Assembly (NCBI GenBank): GCA_902767195.1 | Contig: CACXGS010000155.1 | Coordinates: 1 to 12,352, forward strand | DNA from: an uncultured Lachnospiraceae bacterium | GTDB lineage: Bacteria > Bacillota_A > Clostridia > Lachnospirales > Lachnospiraceae | DNA: 12,352 nt | Direction of reading: 5' to 3' | In this document: positions 7,407 through 12,352 of the stretch, piece by piece | How the letters are laid out: every line of letters begins with the position of its first letter | Numbering within the stretch: the first letter of the stretch is position 1 | Made by a program: the position numbers and the translations under genes | The notes under the pieces: generated by a model | What the model saw: only the letters and a program-made list of their open reading frames with translations | What the model was told of the DNA's origin: nothing | The model's database searches: none

Positions 7407-8746
7407 CTGTCTTCTCCATTTTTATTGAAATTCTTGATCTTTTTTAATTTAGATGGTCTTCTTCCCATTCCGATACCGGAAATCTTGGAGAGCAGATCAG
7501 CAATCTGCTGAACCTCATCTCTCAGAACAAAGACACAGGCGTTTTCTGTGGAATATCCTCTCACGATATCCTCTGCCAGAGCACGGCAGGAAGGGGATCC
7601 GCAGGATCCGCAGTTGAGTCCCGGGAGCTTTTCCGTAAGACGTTCAATCTCCTCCATCATGGCAAAGGCTTTTTCCATATCCGGATCCAGCTCCATAACG
7701 GGGTTGTATTCCATCTCTGAATTCCACCGGTATTCTTCCGGAACGATTTCCTCCGGAATGATATTCTTGTACGGAGGCAGATATTTTCTCAGGGACTTAA
7801 GCTTGACTTTGGCAATAAAAGGATTCTCCACTGTGAAGACACCGCCTACACATCCGCCGGGACATGCATTCAATTCCACAAACTTAATGTCGTTAAGCTT
7901 TTCATCCTCCATTTCATTCAAAACCTTGATACAGTTTTCAATACCGTCGGCAGCAAGATAGGAATCTGTCAGTAACGCTGCAGCTTCTCCTCCGGAAGAA
8001 CCCCAGCTTATCCCGACACGGCCGCTGGATACATCAAAGGCATCGTCAATCTTGGGCATGACGCCCACGAGTCTTTTGTATACATCTTTTATAGAAACAA
8101 CAGCATCAATATTGCTCTTTTCCAGACCGATGGGAGAGTAGATGCTTGATGCTTTCGCTGTGCAGGGGGATATAAAAACAGTCCCGATCTGATCAGCCGC
8201 AAGCCCTGTCTCTGCCATGGCTTTCTCCCGGGCGAGCTTACCCGCAAGTTCCGCAGGCGTTAGCAGCGGAAGCAGGTTATCAATAAGATCCGGGAAACGT
8301 ATCCGGATCAGTCTGGATATTGTCGGACAGGCAGAACTGATCAGAGTTATATCCGGATCAGAGTTCTTAATGTATTTTCTTGTGGCATCGGAAACAAGCT
8401 CCGCCGCCTGAGCAACTTCAAATACGTCATCAAAACCAAGCTTGCGAAGTCCTTCCACGACAATCTCCGGACCGTCAAGATTATTGAACTGGGCATAGAG
8501 AGACGGGGCAGGAAGTGCAATAGTATATTGATACTGATTAAGGATATCAAGACTCTGACACACAGCAATCTTCGCATGATGAGGGCATACCCTTATACAC
8601 TCGCCACAGTCAATACAGCGTGCAGAGAGAATCCTGGCCTTGCCATTCTCTACTCTGATCGCACTGGTGGGGCATCTCTTTATACAGTTGGTACATCCAA
8701 GACATTTGTCCTTGTCAAGAGTAACGCTATGCGTAAAATCAGCCAA
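7403..8746 (-). CDS. hydS: Putative sensory [FeFe] hydrogenase (HydS, group D-like)
   Basis: A 447-residue iron-sulfur protein with two N-terminal [4Fe-4S] ferredoxin motifs (C15/C18/C21/C25 and C44/C47/C50/C54) and an [FeFe]-hydrogenase core (about 75-325). C140, C195, C295 and C299 match the four H-cluster ligands (SSACP, SPCTAK, NACPGGC). Against the catalytic enzyme CpI, the proton-transfer Cys (C299 of CpI) is A139, M353 is S193 and M497 is N293; the Lys of the second motif is kept (K198). A C-terminal CX2CX4CX16C site (C379, C382, C387, C404) suggests another [4Fe-4S] cluster, followed by a basic tail and no PAS domain. These traits fit putative sensory hydrogenases with slow turnover, thought to report hydrogen or redox state. 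Start is TTG with GAGGTG 5 bases upstream, 14 bases after the HATPase gene. Sensor function is inferred. Confidence 0.85.
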   Translation of the reverse strand: MADFTHSVTLDKDKCLGCTNCIKRCPTSAIRVENGKARILSARCIDCGECIRVCPHHAKIAVCQSLDILNQYQYTIALPAPSLYAQFNNLDGPEIVVEGLRKLGFDDVFEVAQAAELVSDATRKYIKNSDPDITLISSACPTISRLIRIRFPDLIDNLLPLLTPAELAGKLAREKAMAETGLAADQIGTVFISPCTAKASSIYSPIGLEKSNIDAVVSIKDVYKRLVGVMPKIDDAFDVSSGRVGISWGSSGGEAAALLTDSYLAADGIENCIKVLNEMEDEKLNDIKFVELNACPGGCVGGVFTVENPFIAKVKLKSLRKYLPPYKNIIPEEIVPEEYRWNSEMEYNPVMELDPDMEKAFAMMEEIERLTEKLPGLNCGSCGSPSCRALAEDIVRGYSTENACVFVLRDEVQQIADLLSKISGIGMGRRPSKLKKIKNFNKNGEDR

Positions 8747-8751
8747 ATCGA

Positions 8752-8757
8752 CACCTC
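8752..8757 (-). promoter_or_regulatory. Shine-Dalgarno site for the hydS TTG start
   Basis: GAGGTG on the - strand is 5 bases before the TTG at 8746. No in-frame ATG or GTG lies between it and the first ferredoxin motif, and the next residues (MADFTHSV) lead directly into the first cluster motif, so TTG is the supported start. Confidence 0.6.
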
Positions 8758-8760
8758 ATT

Positions 8761-9174
8761 TCACTGGTTTAAGATCTTCATCCTCACGGTAGTCCCTACT
8801 CCCAGTTCTGTTTCAATCGTTATTTCATCCGAATTGCGCTTCATGTTGGGCAGGCCCATTCCGGCGCCGAAACCAAGATTCCTTACCTGGTCTGTAGCCG
8901 TGGAAAAACCGTCCTGCATGGCCTTTTCGATATCGGGAATACCGGGACCGGTGTCAGCCAGGGTCAGGTTTATTTCCTTGGAATCTACATCTGCGGTGAT
9001 ATGTCCGCCGTTGGCGTGGATTACCATGTTGATCTCACCTTCATAAAGAGCGATGGAGACTCTCCGGATGACACTGGGAGGAAACCCGAGTTTTTTCATC
9101 TTCTTTTTAAGATCGCCGGATGCTTCGCCGGCTCGTGTAAAATCGTCACCTGGAACGTCATAATTAAATGTCAT
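8761..9174 (-). CDS. RsbW-like HATPase (anti-sigma-factor-type serine kinase fold)
   Basis: A 137-residue single-domain protein of the GHKL ATPase fold, closest in form to RsbW/SpoIIAB anti-sigma kinases. The N-box has both key residues (E45 and N49 in ALYEGEIN). The G1 box is DTGPGI (D74, G76, G78), the G2 box is the glycine-rich GFGAGMGLPN (101-110), and GVGTT (125-129) completes the ATP lid region. All elements needed for ATP binding are present, so it is probably active as an ATPase or protein kinase; its target is not visible. The ATG has GGAGGAG (9181-9187) 6 bases upstream and overlaps the preceding DRTGG gene by 11 bases. No sigma factor or anti-anti-sigma (STAS) gene is present in the window, so a classical partner switch is not shown. 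Confidence 0.85.
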   Translation of the reverse strand: MTFNYDVPGDDFTRAGEASGDLKKKMKKLGFPPSVIRRVSIALYEGEINMVIHANGGHITADVDSKEINLTLADTGPGIPDIEKAMQDGFSTATDQVRNLGFGAGMGLPNMKRNSDEITIETELGVGTTVRMKILNQ

Positions 9175-9523
9175 TTTTTTCTCCTCCGCGAATTCCTTTC
9201 TCGTAAAGGAGACCGCAGGCGCAAAACATGGTATGTTCTGTCTTAAGAATACAGATATCCCGGTCTTCTGCCAGATCGATAACGGCTTCCTGGGGATCCT
9301 TGCCCCTTACCAGAATCACACACTTCATGTCCATCATCTCAGCAGTCCTCACAGCCTGGGTATTAATAAGGCCTGTCAGGAGTACGGCCTGATCCTTTAC
9401 AAATGCAAGCACATCGCTCATCATGTCGCTTCCGCAGGCATGAGCTACTTCCTGATCAAGCAGTTCATCATTGCCGTACAAAAGTTCCGCGTCAAGTATC
9501 TCGATTATATCCCTTACTGTCAT
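9164..9523 (-). CDS. DRTGG-domain protein (first copy)
   Basis: A 119-residue protein resembling the DRTGG domain family, first gene of the leftward operon. It begins MTVRDIIEIL and carries the conserved CGSDMMSDVLAFV segment (about 30-42), a VLLTGL strand-turn, an RTAEMMDMK helix, and a C-terminal HTMFCACGLLYEKG stretch with two Cys. It matches the layout of the smaller copy at 7077-7406, so the operon carries two related stand-alone domains on either side of the HATPase and hydrogenase-like genes. The ATG at 9523 has only a weak ribosome site (a GGAT-like stretch), yet the sequence from the first residue fits the family and no better start exists upstream. Function is unknown; a nucleotide- or partner-sensing role in the same pathway is inference. 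Confidence 0.72.
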   Translation of the reverse strand: MTVRDIIEILDAELLYGNDELLDQEVAHACGSDMMSDVLAFVKDQAVLLTGLINTQAVRTAEMMDMKCVILVRGKDPQEAVIDLAEDRDICILKTEHTMFCACGLLYEKGIRGGEKNDI

Positions 9524-9579
9524 AATATCCGGCCGCGCTGTCGATCTTACGGCCCTTCCCCCTTTCTGGGTCTTCTAAT

Positions 9580-9684
9580 GGATTACAGGTGTATACCATT
9601 AAATATATCAAAGGAAGACAATAAAAGCAACAGGAATGCTATGGTTGTCCGGACTTGCATGGAAAGCGGATTATACAGGTTTAT
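9580..9684. repeat. Imperfect direct repeat pair overlapping leftward -10 boxes
   Basis: The sequence ggatta-caggtgtat (9580-9594) recurs as ggattatacaggtttat (9668-9684), differing by a two-base insertion and one substitution, 88 bases apart. Read on the - strand both copies give ACCTGTA-rich sequence that covers a candidate -10 box of a leftward promoter. They could be binding sites for one regulator or remnants of a duplicated promoter. Confidence 0.35.
9583..9611 (-). promoter_or_regulatory. Second candidate promoter for the leftward operon
   Basis: On the - strand TTGATA (9606-9611) and TGTAAT (9583-9588) are 17 bases apart, about 60 bases before the first gene. An overlapping alternative with an extended -10 is TTGCTT (9625-9630) with TGA-TATATT (9602-9607), also 17 bases apart. 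These are weaker choices than the site at 9670-9698. Confidence 0.35.
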
Positions 9685-9698
9685 GAACATTGAGGCAA
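9670..9698 (-). promoter_or_regulatory. Main candidate promoter for the leftward sensory operon
   Basis: On the - strand TTGCCT (9693-9698) and a perfect TATAAT (9670-9675) are separated by 17 bases. Transcription would start near 9663, giving a leader of about 140 bases before the first DRTGG gene. Its -35 box is 22 bases from the -35 box of the rightward hydrogenase promoter, so both could be controlled by one bound protein. Confidence 0.5.
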
Positions 9699-9702
9699 AT
9701 GA

Positions 9703-9714
9703 ATTAATAGTAAT
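9703..9714. promoter_or_regulatory. Small inverted repeat between the divergent promoters
   Basis: ATTA and TAAT arms separated by 4 bases lie in the 22-base space between the two candidate -35 boxes. The position suits a shared operator, but the arms are only 4 bp long and the region is AT-rich, so chance is a real alternative. Confidence 0.25.
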
Positions 9715-9720
9715 AGGATG

Positions 9721-9749
9721 TTGATACTTGAGGGCTTGTCTGATATATT
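9721..9749 (+). promoter_or_regulatory. Promoter for the rightward hydrogenase operon
   Basis: TTGATA (9721-9726) and TATATT (9744-9749) are separated by 17 bases, and a TGA just before the -10 gives an extended -10 element. Transcription would start near 9756, leaving a leader of about 80 bases before hydC. The leader is AT-rich and contains TTTAACAA (9783-9790), resembling one half of a Rex operator, but no full palindrome at the normal spacing. Confidence 0.55.
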
Positions 9750-9838
9750 ATAAGAGTGAATATATGTCTTTTGATATTTATATTTAACAACCACAAATCG
9801 ATCTAATATCTATTTATTAAGGAAGAGAGGACCCCACT

Positions 9839-10339
9839 ATGGCAAAATCGAGTACTAAAGTACCATTTCAGGGCACTCCGGAGCAGGAAAAAGCTCTTCT
9901 TGAAGTAATAGACCGCCTTAAGGATCAAAGAGGTGCGCTCATGCCCATACTTCAGGAAGCGCAGGATATATACGGATACCTGCCCCAGGAAGTGCAGCAG
10001 ATTATCGCAAAAGGCCTTAACATTCCTTTTGAAGAAGTCTATGGAGTTGCGACATTCTATTCGCAGTTTACCCTTAACCCCAAGGGCAAGTACAAAGTAT
10101 CCGTATGTCTCGGAACTGCATGTTATGTAAAAGGTTCCGGTGAAGTGTACGCAAGACTCGCGAAAGAGCTCGGAATCGAAGGTGGAGAATGTACCGCCGA
10201 TATGAATTTTTCACTGGAAGCATGCCGCTGTGTCGGTGCCTGCGGACTGGCGCCGGTCATCATGATCAACGAGGAAGTTTACGGACGTCTGACACCGGAT
10301 GATGTCCCGAAGATCCTGGCTAAGTATAAGGAAGCTTAA
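9839..10339 (+). CDS. hydC: NAD-linked [FeFe] hydrogenase subunit HydC/HndA (NuoE-like)
   Basis: A 166-residue thioredoxin-fold [2Fe-2S] subunit homologous to NuoE of complex I and to HydC/HndA of multimeric [FeFe] hydrogenases. It passes electrons between the flavin subunit and the iron-sulfur chain. The N-terminal helical domain contains the family's GYLP (46-49) and GVATFYSQF (69-77) motifs. The cluster ligands are C90 and C95 (CLGTAC) and C131 and C135 (CVGAC), the normal CX4C and CX3C spacing. The ATG is preceded by AGAGG 8 bases away. It opens the rightward operon and is followed 1 base later by a HATPase gene. NuoE-like proteins also serve formate dehydrogenases, but the HATPase, HndB-like and NuoF-like genes in this order fit a hydrogenase best. 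Confidence 0.88.
   Translation: MAKSSTKVPFQGTPEQEKALLEVIDRLKDQRGALMPILQEAQDIYGYLPQEVQQIIAKGLNIPFEEVYGVATFYSQFTLNPKGKYKVSVCLGTACYVKGSGEVYARLAKELGIEGGECTADMNFSLEACRCVGACGLAPVIMINEEVYGRLTPDDVPKILAKYKEA
10328..10334 (+). promoter_or_regulatory. Shine-Dalgarno site deciding the HATPase start
   Basis: AAGGAAG lies inside the last codons of hydC, 6 bases before the ATG at 10341. The frame is open back to 10299, but that earlier ATG falls inside hydC without such a site and adds 14 residues unrelated to the family. Confidence 0.7.
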
Positions 10340-10340
10340 T

Positions 10341-10895
10341 ATGCAGGAACTTTCCATGAATGTGCTTGACGTGGCCGAGAATTCCATGAGGGCGCAGGCC
10401 AAGAATGTGACCATTAAGGTTGTTGAAGATTCGGCTGCGGATATTCTTTCTGTCCTCATTGAAGATGACGGCTGTGGAATGACAGAAGAGCAGGTGGCTC
10501 AGGTTACGGATCCCTTTTTTACAACAAGGACCACCAGAAAGGTCGGTCTGGGGATTCCATTGTTTAAGATGGCGGCGGAGATGTCCGGAGGAGAGTTCTC
10601 AATCTCATCGGAACCTGGTGTCGGAACAAAAACCTGCGCAACATTCGGACTGACAAACATAGACCGTATGCCTCTCGGAGATATGGCATCTACAGTTCAG
10701 TTACTGATCTGCAGCCATGAAGATGTGAATGTGATGTACACTCATATCGTGGACGGGAGAGAGTTTTTTGTTTCCACGGATCAGCTTAAAGAGGTTCTTG
10801 AGGGAGTATCTTTGGAGACTCCTGAGATCAGGATATTCGTAGGAGAGTATTTGAAGGAAAATATCGATGCATTGTACACTGACGAGGAGGAGTAG
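10341..10895 (+). CDS. Stand-alone HATPase protein in the hydrogenase operon
   Basis: A 184-residue GHKL-fold ATP-binding protein resembling only the catalytic half of a histidine kinase. The N-box is AENS (N14), the G1 box is DDGCG (D41, G43, G45), the F-box is DPFFTTR (56-62), the G2 box is GLGIPL (68-73), and GVGT lies at 92-95. There is no DHp helix pair with a phospho-accepting His and no membrane or sensor segment. The remaining part (about 100-184), beginning after NIDRMPLGD, is a domain I do not recognise, with an acidic end (TDEEE). The gene sits 1 base after hydC and 3 bases before the HndB-like gene, so it is made with the enzyme. It may phosphorylate a protein or act as an ATP-gated switch; both are inference. 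Confidence 0.82.
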   Translation: MQELSMNVLDVAENSMRAQAKNVTIKVVEDSAADILSVLIEDDGCGMTEEQVAQVTDPFFTTRTTRKVGLGIPLFKMAAEMSGGEFSISSEPGVGTKTCATFGLTNIDRMPLGDMASTVQLLICSHEDVNVMYTHIVDGREFFVSTDQLKEVLEGVSLETPEIRIFVGEYLKENIDALYTDEEE

Positions 10896-10898
10896 ATA

Positions 10899-11276
10899 AT
10901 GAAGAGCTTAGCTGAGCTTAAAGCATTAAGAGATAAGGCTCGCAATAACATGGGAATGAGGGAAGATGCTCCCGATAACACCCGTATCGTAGTAGGAATG
11001 GCAACCTGCGGTATCGCAGCCGGAGCACGTCCGGTCCTTAATTCATTTGTCAATGAGGTTGCAAAGCGCGGCCTTCAGAATGTAACCGTGTCCCAGACGG
11101 GATGTATCGGCATCTGTCAGTTTGAGCCTGTGGCAGAAGTGTTTGAACCCGGTAAAGAGAAGGTTACTTATGTTAAATTAGACGCTGAAAAAGCTCAAAA
11201 GATTGTTGTGGATCACATCGTTAACGGAAATGTAGTTACCGAATATACAATCGGCGCCGTAAATGCCGCGAAATAA
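10899..11276 (+). CDS. hndB: HndB-like thioredoxin-fold [2Fe-2S] ferredoxin protein
   Basis: A 125-residue protein related to HndB and to the N-terminal domain of NuoF-like hydrogenase subunits, expected to hold or help transfer electrons through a [2Fe-2S] cluster. Residues 1-27 form a charged helix, then the thioredoxin-like fold begins. Visible Cys are C37 (ATCGIAAGA), C69 and C73 (TGCIGIC). The position expected for a fourth ligand by CX4C spacing is G42, so the cluster would have only three Cys ligands, or a fourth ligand from elsewhere. There is no other Cys in the protein. The ATG is 3 bases after the HATPase stop, and the stop (TAA) overlaps the AAGGAGG site of the next gene. This arrangement matches the hndB-hndC gene order of NADP/NAD-linked hydrogenases. 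Confidence 0.82.
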   Translation: MKSLAELKALRDKARNNMGMREDAPDNTRIVVGMATCGIAAGARPVLNSFVNEVAKRGLQNVTVSQTGCIGICQFEPVAEVFEPGKEKVTYVKLDAEKAQKIVVDHIVNGNVVTEYTIGAVNAAK

Positions 11277-11288
11277 GGAGGAAATAGT

Positions 11289-12352
11289 ATGTATCGTTCA
11301 CATGTACTTATCTGCGGCGGAACCGGATGCTCGTCATCGGGCAGCATGAAAATCCAGGAAGTCCTTGAGAAAGAGCTGAAGGCTCAGGGACTGGAAGAGG
11401 AAATTGCCATAGTCCGCACAGGTTGTTTTGGTCTCTGCGAGAACGGTCCTGTTATGATTGTCTATCCCGAAGGATCTTTCTATTCTCGCGTGACACCTGA
11501 GGATGTCAAAGAAATCGTATCAGAGCATCTGCTGAAAGGCCGTATCGTACAGCGCCTTCTCTACAAGGATTCTGTCGATGCTGAAAATGATACCATTAAA
11601 TCTCTGGATAAGACTCCTTTCTATGAGAAACAGAAGAGAGTCGCGCTGCGTAACTGCGGTATCATTGACCCAGAGATTATTGATGAATATATTGCCTATG
11701 ACGGCTATCAGGCTCTTGGTAAGGTTCTTACCGAGATGACCCCTGAAGAAGTTATCGAAACACTGAAGGCTTCAGGTCTGCGCGGCCGTGGCGGTGCCGG
11801 ATTCCCGACCGGCGTAAAATGGTCCTTTGCTGCAGTGCAGCCAGGTCCTGAGAAATATGTATGCTGTAATGCCGACGAAGGTGATCCCGGTGCATTCATG
11901 GACCGTTCTGTCCTTGAAGGCGATCCCCATGTTGTTATCGAAGCTATGATCATCGCCGGTTACGCCATCGGCGCTCATCAGGGTTATATCTATGTACGTG
12001 CCGAGTATCCCATCGCTGTTAAGCGTCTGAAGATCGCCATCGGCCAGGCTAAGGAATACGGCCTGCTCGGCAAGGATATTCTCGGATCCGGATTTGATTT
12101 CGACCTGGATATCCGTCTCGGAGCCGGCGCTTTTGTCTGCGGCGAGGAGACAGCTCTTATGACCTCCATCGAAGGCAAGCGTGGCGAGCCCAGACCCAGA
12201 CCGCCGTTCCCGGCAGTTAAGGGTCTCTTTGAGAAACCTACCATTCTTAACAACGTTGAAACATATGCCAACATTCCCCAGATCATCCTGAAGGGAGCAG
12301 ACTGGTTTGCTTCCATGGGAACAGAGAAGTCCAAGGGAACCAAGGTATTCGC
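11289..12352 (+). CDS. hydB: NAD-linked [FeFe] hydrogenase flavin subunit HydB/HndC (NuoF-like), cut by window end
   Basis: The flavin subunit that binds FMN and NAD(P)H and, in bifurcating hydrogenases, splits electrons between NAD and ferredoxin. Only 354 codons are present; family members usually run to about 600 residues, ending in ferredoxin-type clusters not seen here. The N-terminal thioredoxin-like domain carries all four [2Fe-2S] ligands: C9, C14 (CGGTGC), C46 and C50 (CFGLC). A linker leads to the NuoF core with the FMN/NADH glycine motif [10 protein letters not shown] (166-175), the [10 protein letters not shown] segment just after, and [13 protein letters not shown] further on. 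AAGGAGG (11275-11281) is 7 bases before the ATG. The frame is open to the last base, so the missing end is only the window edge. The catalytic HydA/HndD gene is expected next. Confidence 0.92.
   Translation, partial: MYRSHVLICGGTGCSSSGSMKIQEVLEKELKAQGLEEEIAIVRTGCFGLCENGPVMIVYPEGSFYSRVTPEDVKEIVSEHLLKGRIVQRLLYKDSVDAENDTIKSLDKTPFYEKQKRVALRNCGIIDPEIIDEYIAYDGYQALGKVLTEMTPEEVIETLKASGLRGRGGAGFPTGVKWSFAAVQPGPEKYVCCNADEGDPGAFMDRSVLEGDPHVVIEAMIIAGYAIGAHQGYIYVRAEYPIAVKRLKIAIGQAKEYGLLGKDILGSGFDFDLDIRLGAGAFVCGEETALMTSIEGKRGEPRPRPPFPAVKGLFEKPTILNNVETYANIPQIILKGADWFASMGTEKSKGTKVF

Noticed and set aside
7403..8746. Alternative that the hydrogenase-like gene is the catalytic hydA of this operon
   Set aside because: It is on the opposite strand from hydC/hydB, lacks the proton-transfer Cys and both pocket Met, and has a C-terminal cluster site typical of sensory forms. 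The catalytic subunit is expected downstream of hydB outside the window.
9233..9724. + strand open frame of 163 codons spanning the first DRTGG gene and the promoter region
   Set aside because: It is antisense to the DRTGG gene and runs through the divergent promoters; the product looks like random translation.
9771..9790. Possible Rex operator in the hydC leader (TTGATAT...TTAACAA)
   Set aside because: Only the right half matches the Rex consensus well, and the TTG to CAA span is 20 bases instead of the usual 18. Rex control of hydrogenases is plausible biologically, but this site does not show it.

Overview
The window looks like chromosomal DNA of an anaerobic Clostridia-type Firmicute, most likely Lachnospiraceae-like. 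The evidence is strong Shine-Dalgarno sites, a moderate GC content, a Gram-positive lipoprotein signal on the binding protein, and [FeFe]-hydrogenase genes of fermentative type. The taxon is inferred from gene style; there is no marker gene in the window. No tRNA, rRNA, insertion sequence, prophage or CRISPR array was seen.

Region 1 (about 1-6095, + strand) is a complete oligopeptide ABC importer operon, oppB-oppC-oppD-oppF-oppA. A sigma-A-type promoter (200-228) drives a TTG-started oppB. The two permeases, two ATPases and the lipoprotein receptor follow closely, and a strong intrinsic terminator (6062-6095) closes the operon. The receptor gene is last, behind a 110-base spacer with a small stem-loop.

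Region 2 (6325-9523, - strand) is a five-gene, tightly coupled operon read from right to left: a DRTGG-domain protein, an RsbW-like HATPase, an [FeFe]-hydrogenase-like iron-sulfur protein, a second DRTGG-domain protein and a PHP-family phosphoesterase. It ends in its own terminator (6325-6359). The hydrogenase-like protein keeps all four cysteine ligands of the H-cluster but has Ala, Ser and Asn at the positions occupied in catalytic enzymes by the proton-transfer Cys and two Met residues. It also has an extra C-terminal CX2CX4CX16C cluster site. This is the pattern of putative sensory hydrogenases (HydS), in a form without a PAS domain (group D-like).

Region 3 (9839-12352, + strand) is the start of a divergent operon for an NAD-linked, probably electron-bifurcating [FeFe] hydrogenase: a HydC/HndA (NuoE-like) subunit, a free-standing HATPase protein, a HndB-like thioredoxin-fold [2Fe-2S] protein, and HydB/HndC (NuoF-like), cut by the window end. 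The catalytic HydA/HndD subunit is expected just downstream but is not in the window.

The most interesting reading is that regions 2 and 3 form one system. A non-classical hydrogen or redox sensor and its signalling partners are transcribed back-to-back with the working hydrogenase from promoters whose -35 boxes are only 22 bases apart. The signalling route (ATP-binding proteins, DRTGG domains, a phosphoesterase and no ordinary histidine kinase or response regulator) cannot be read from sequence and is the open question.
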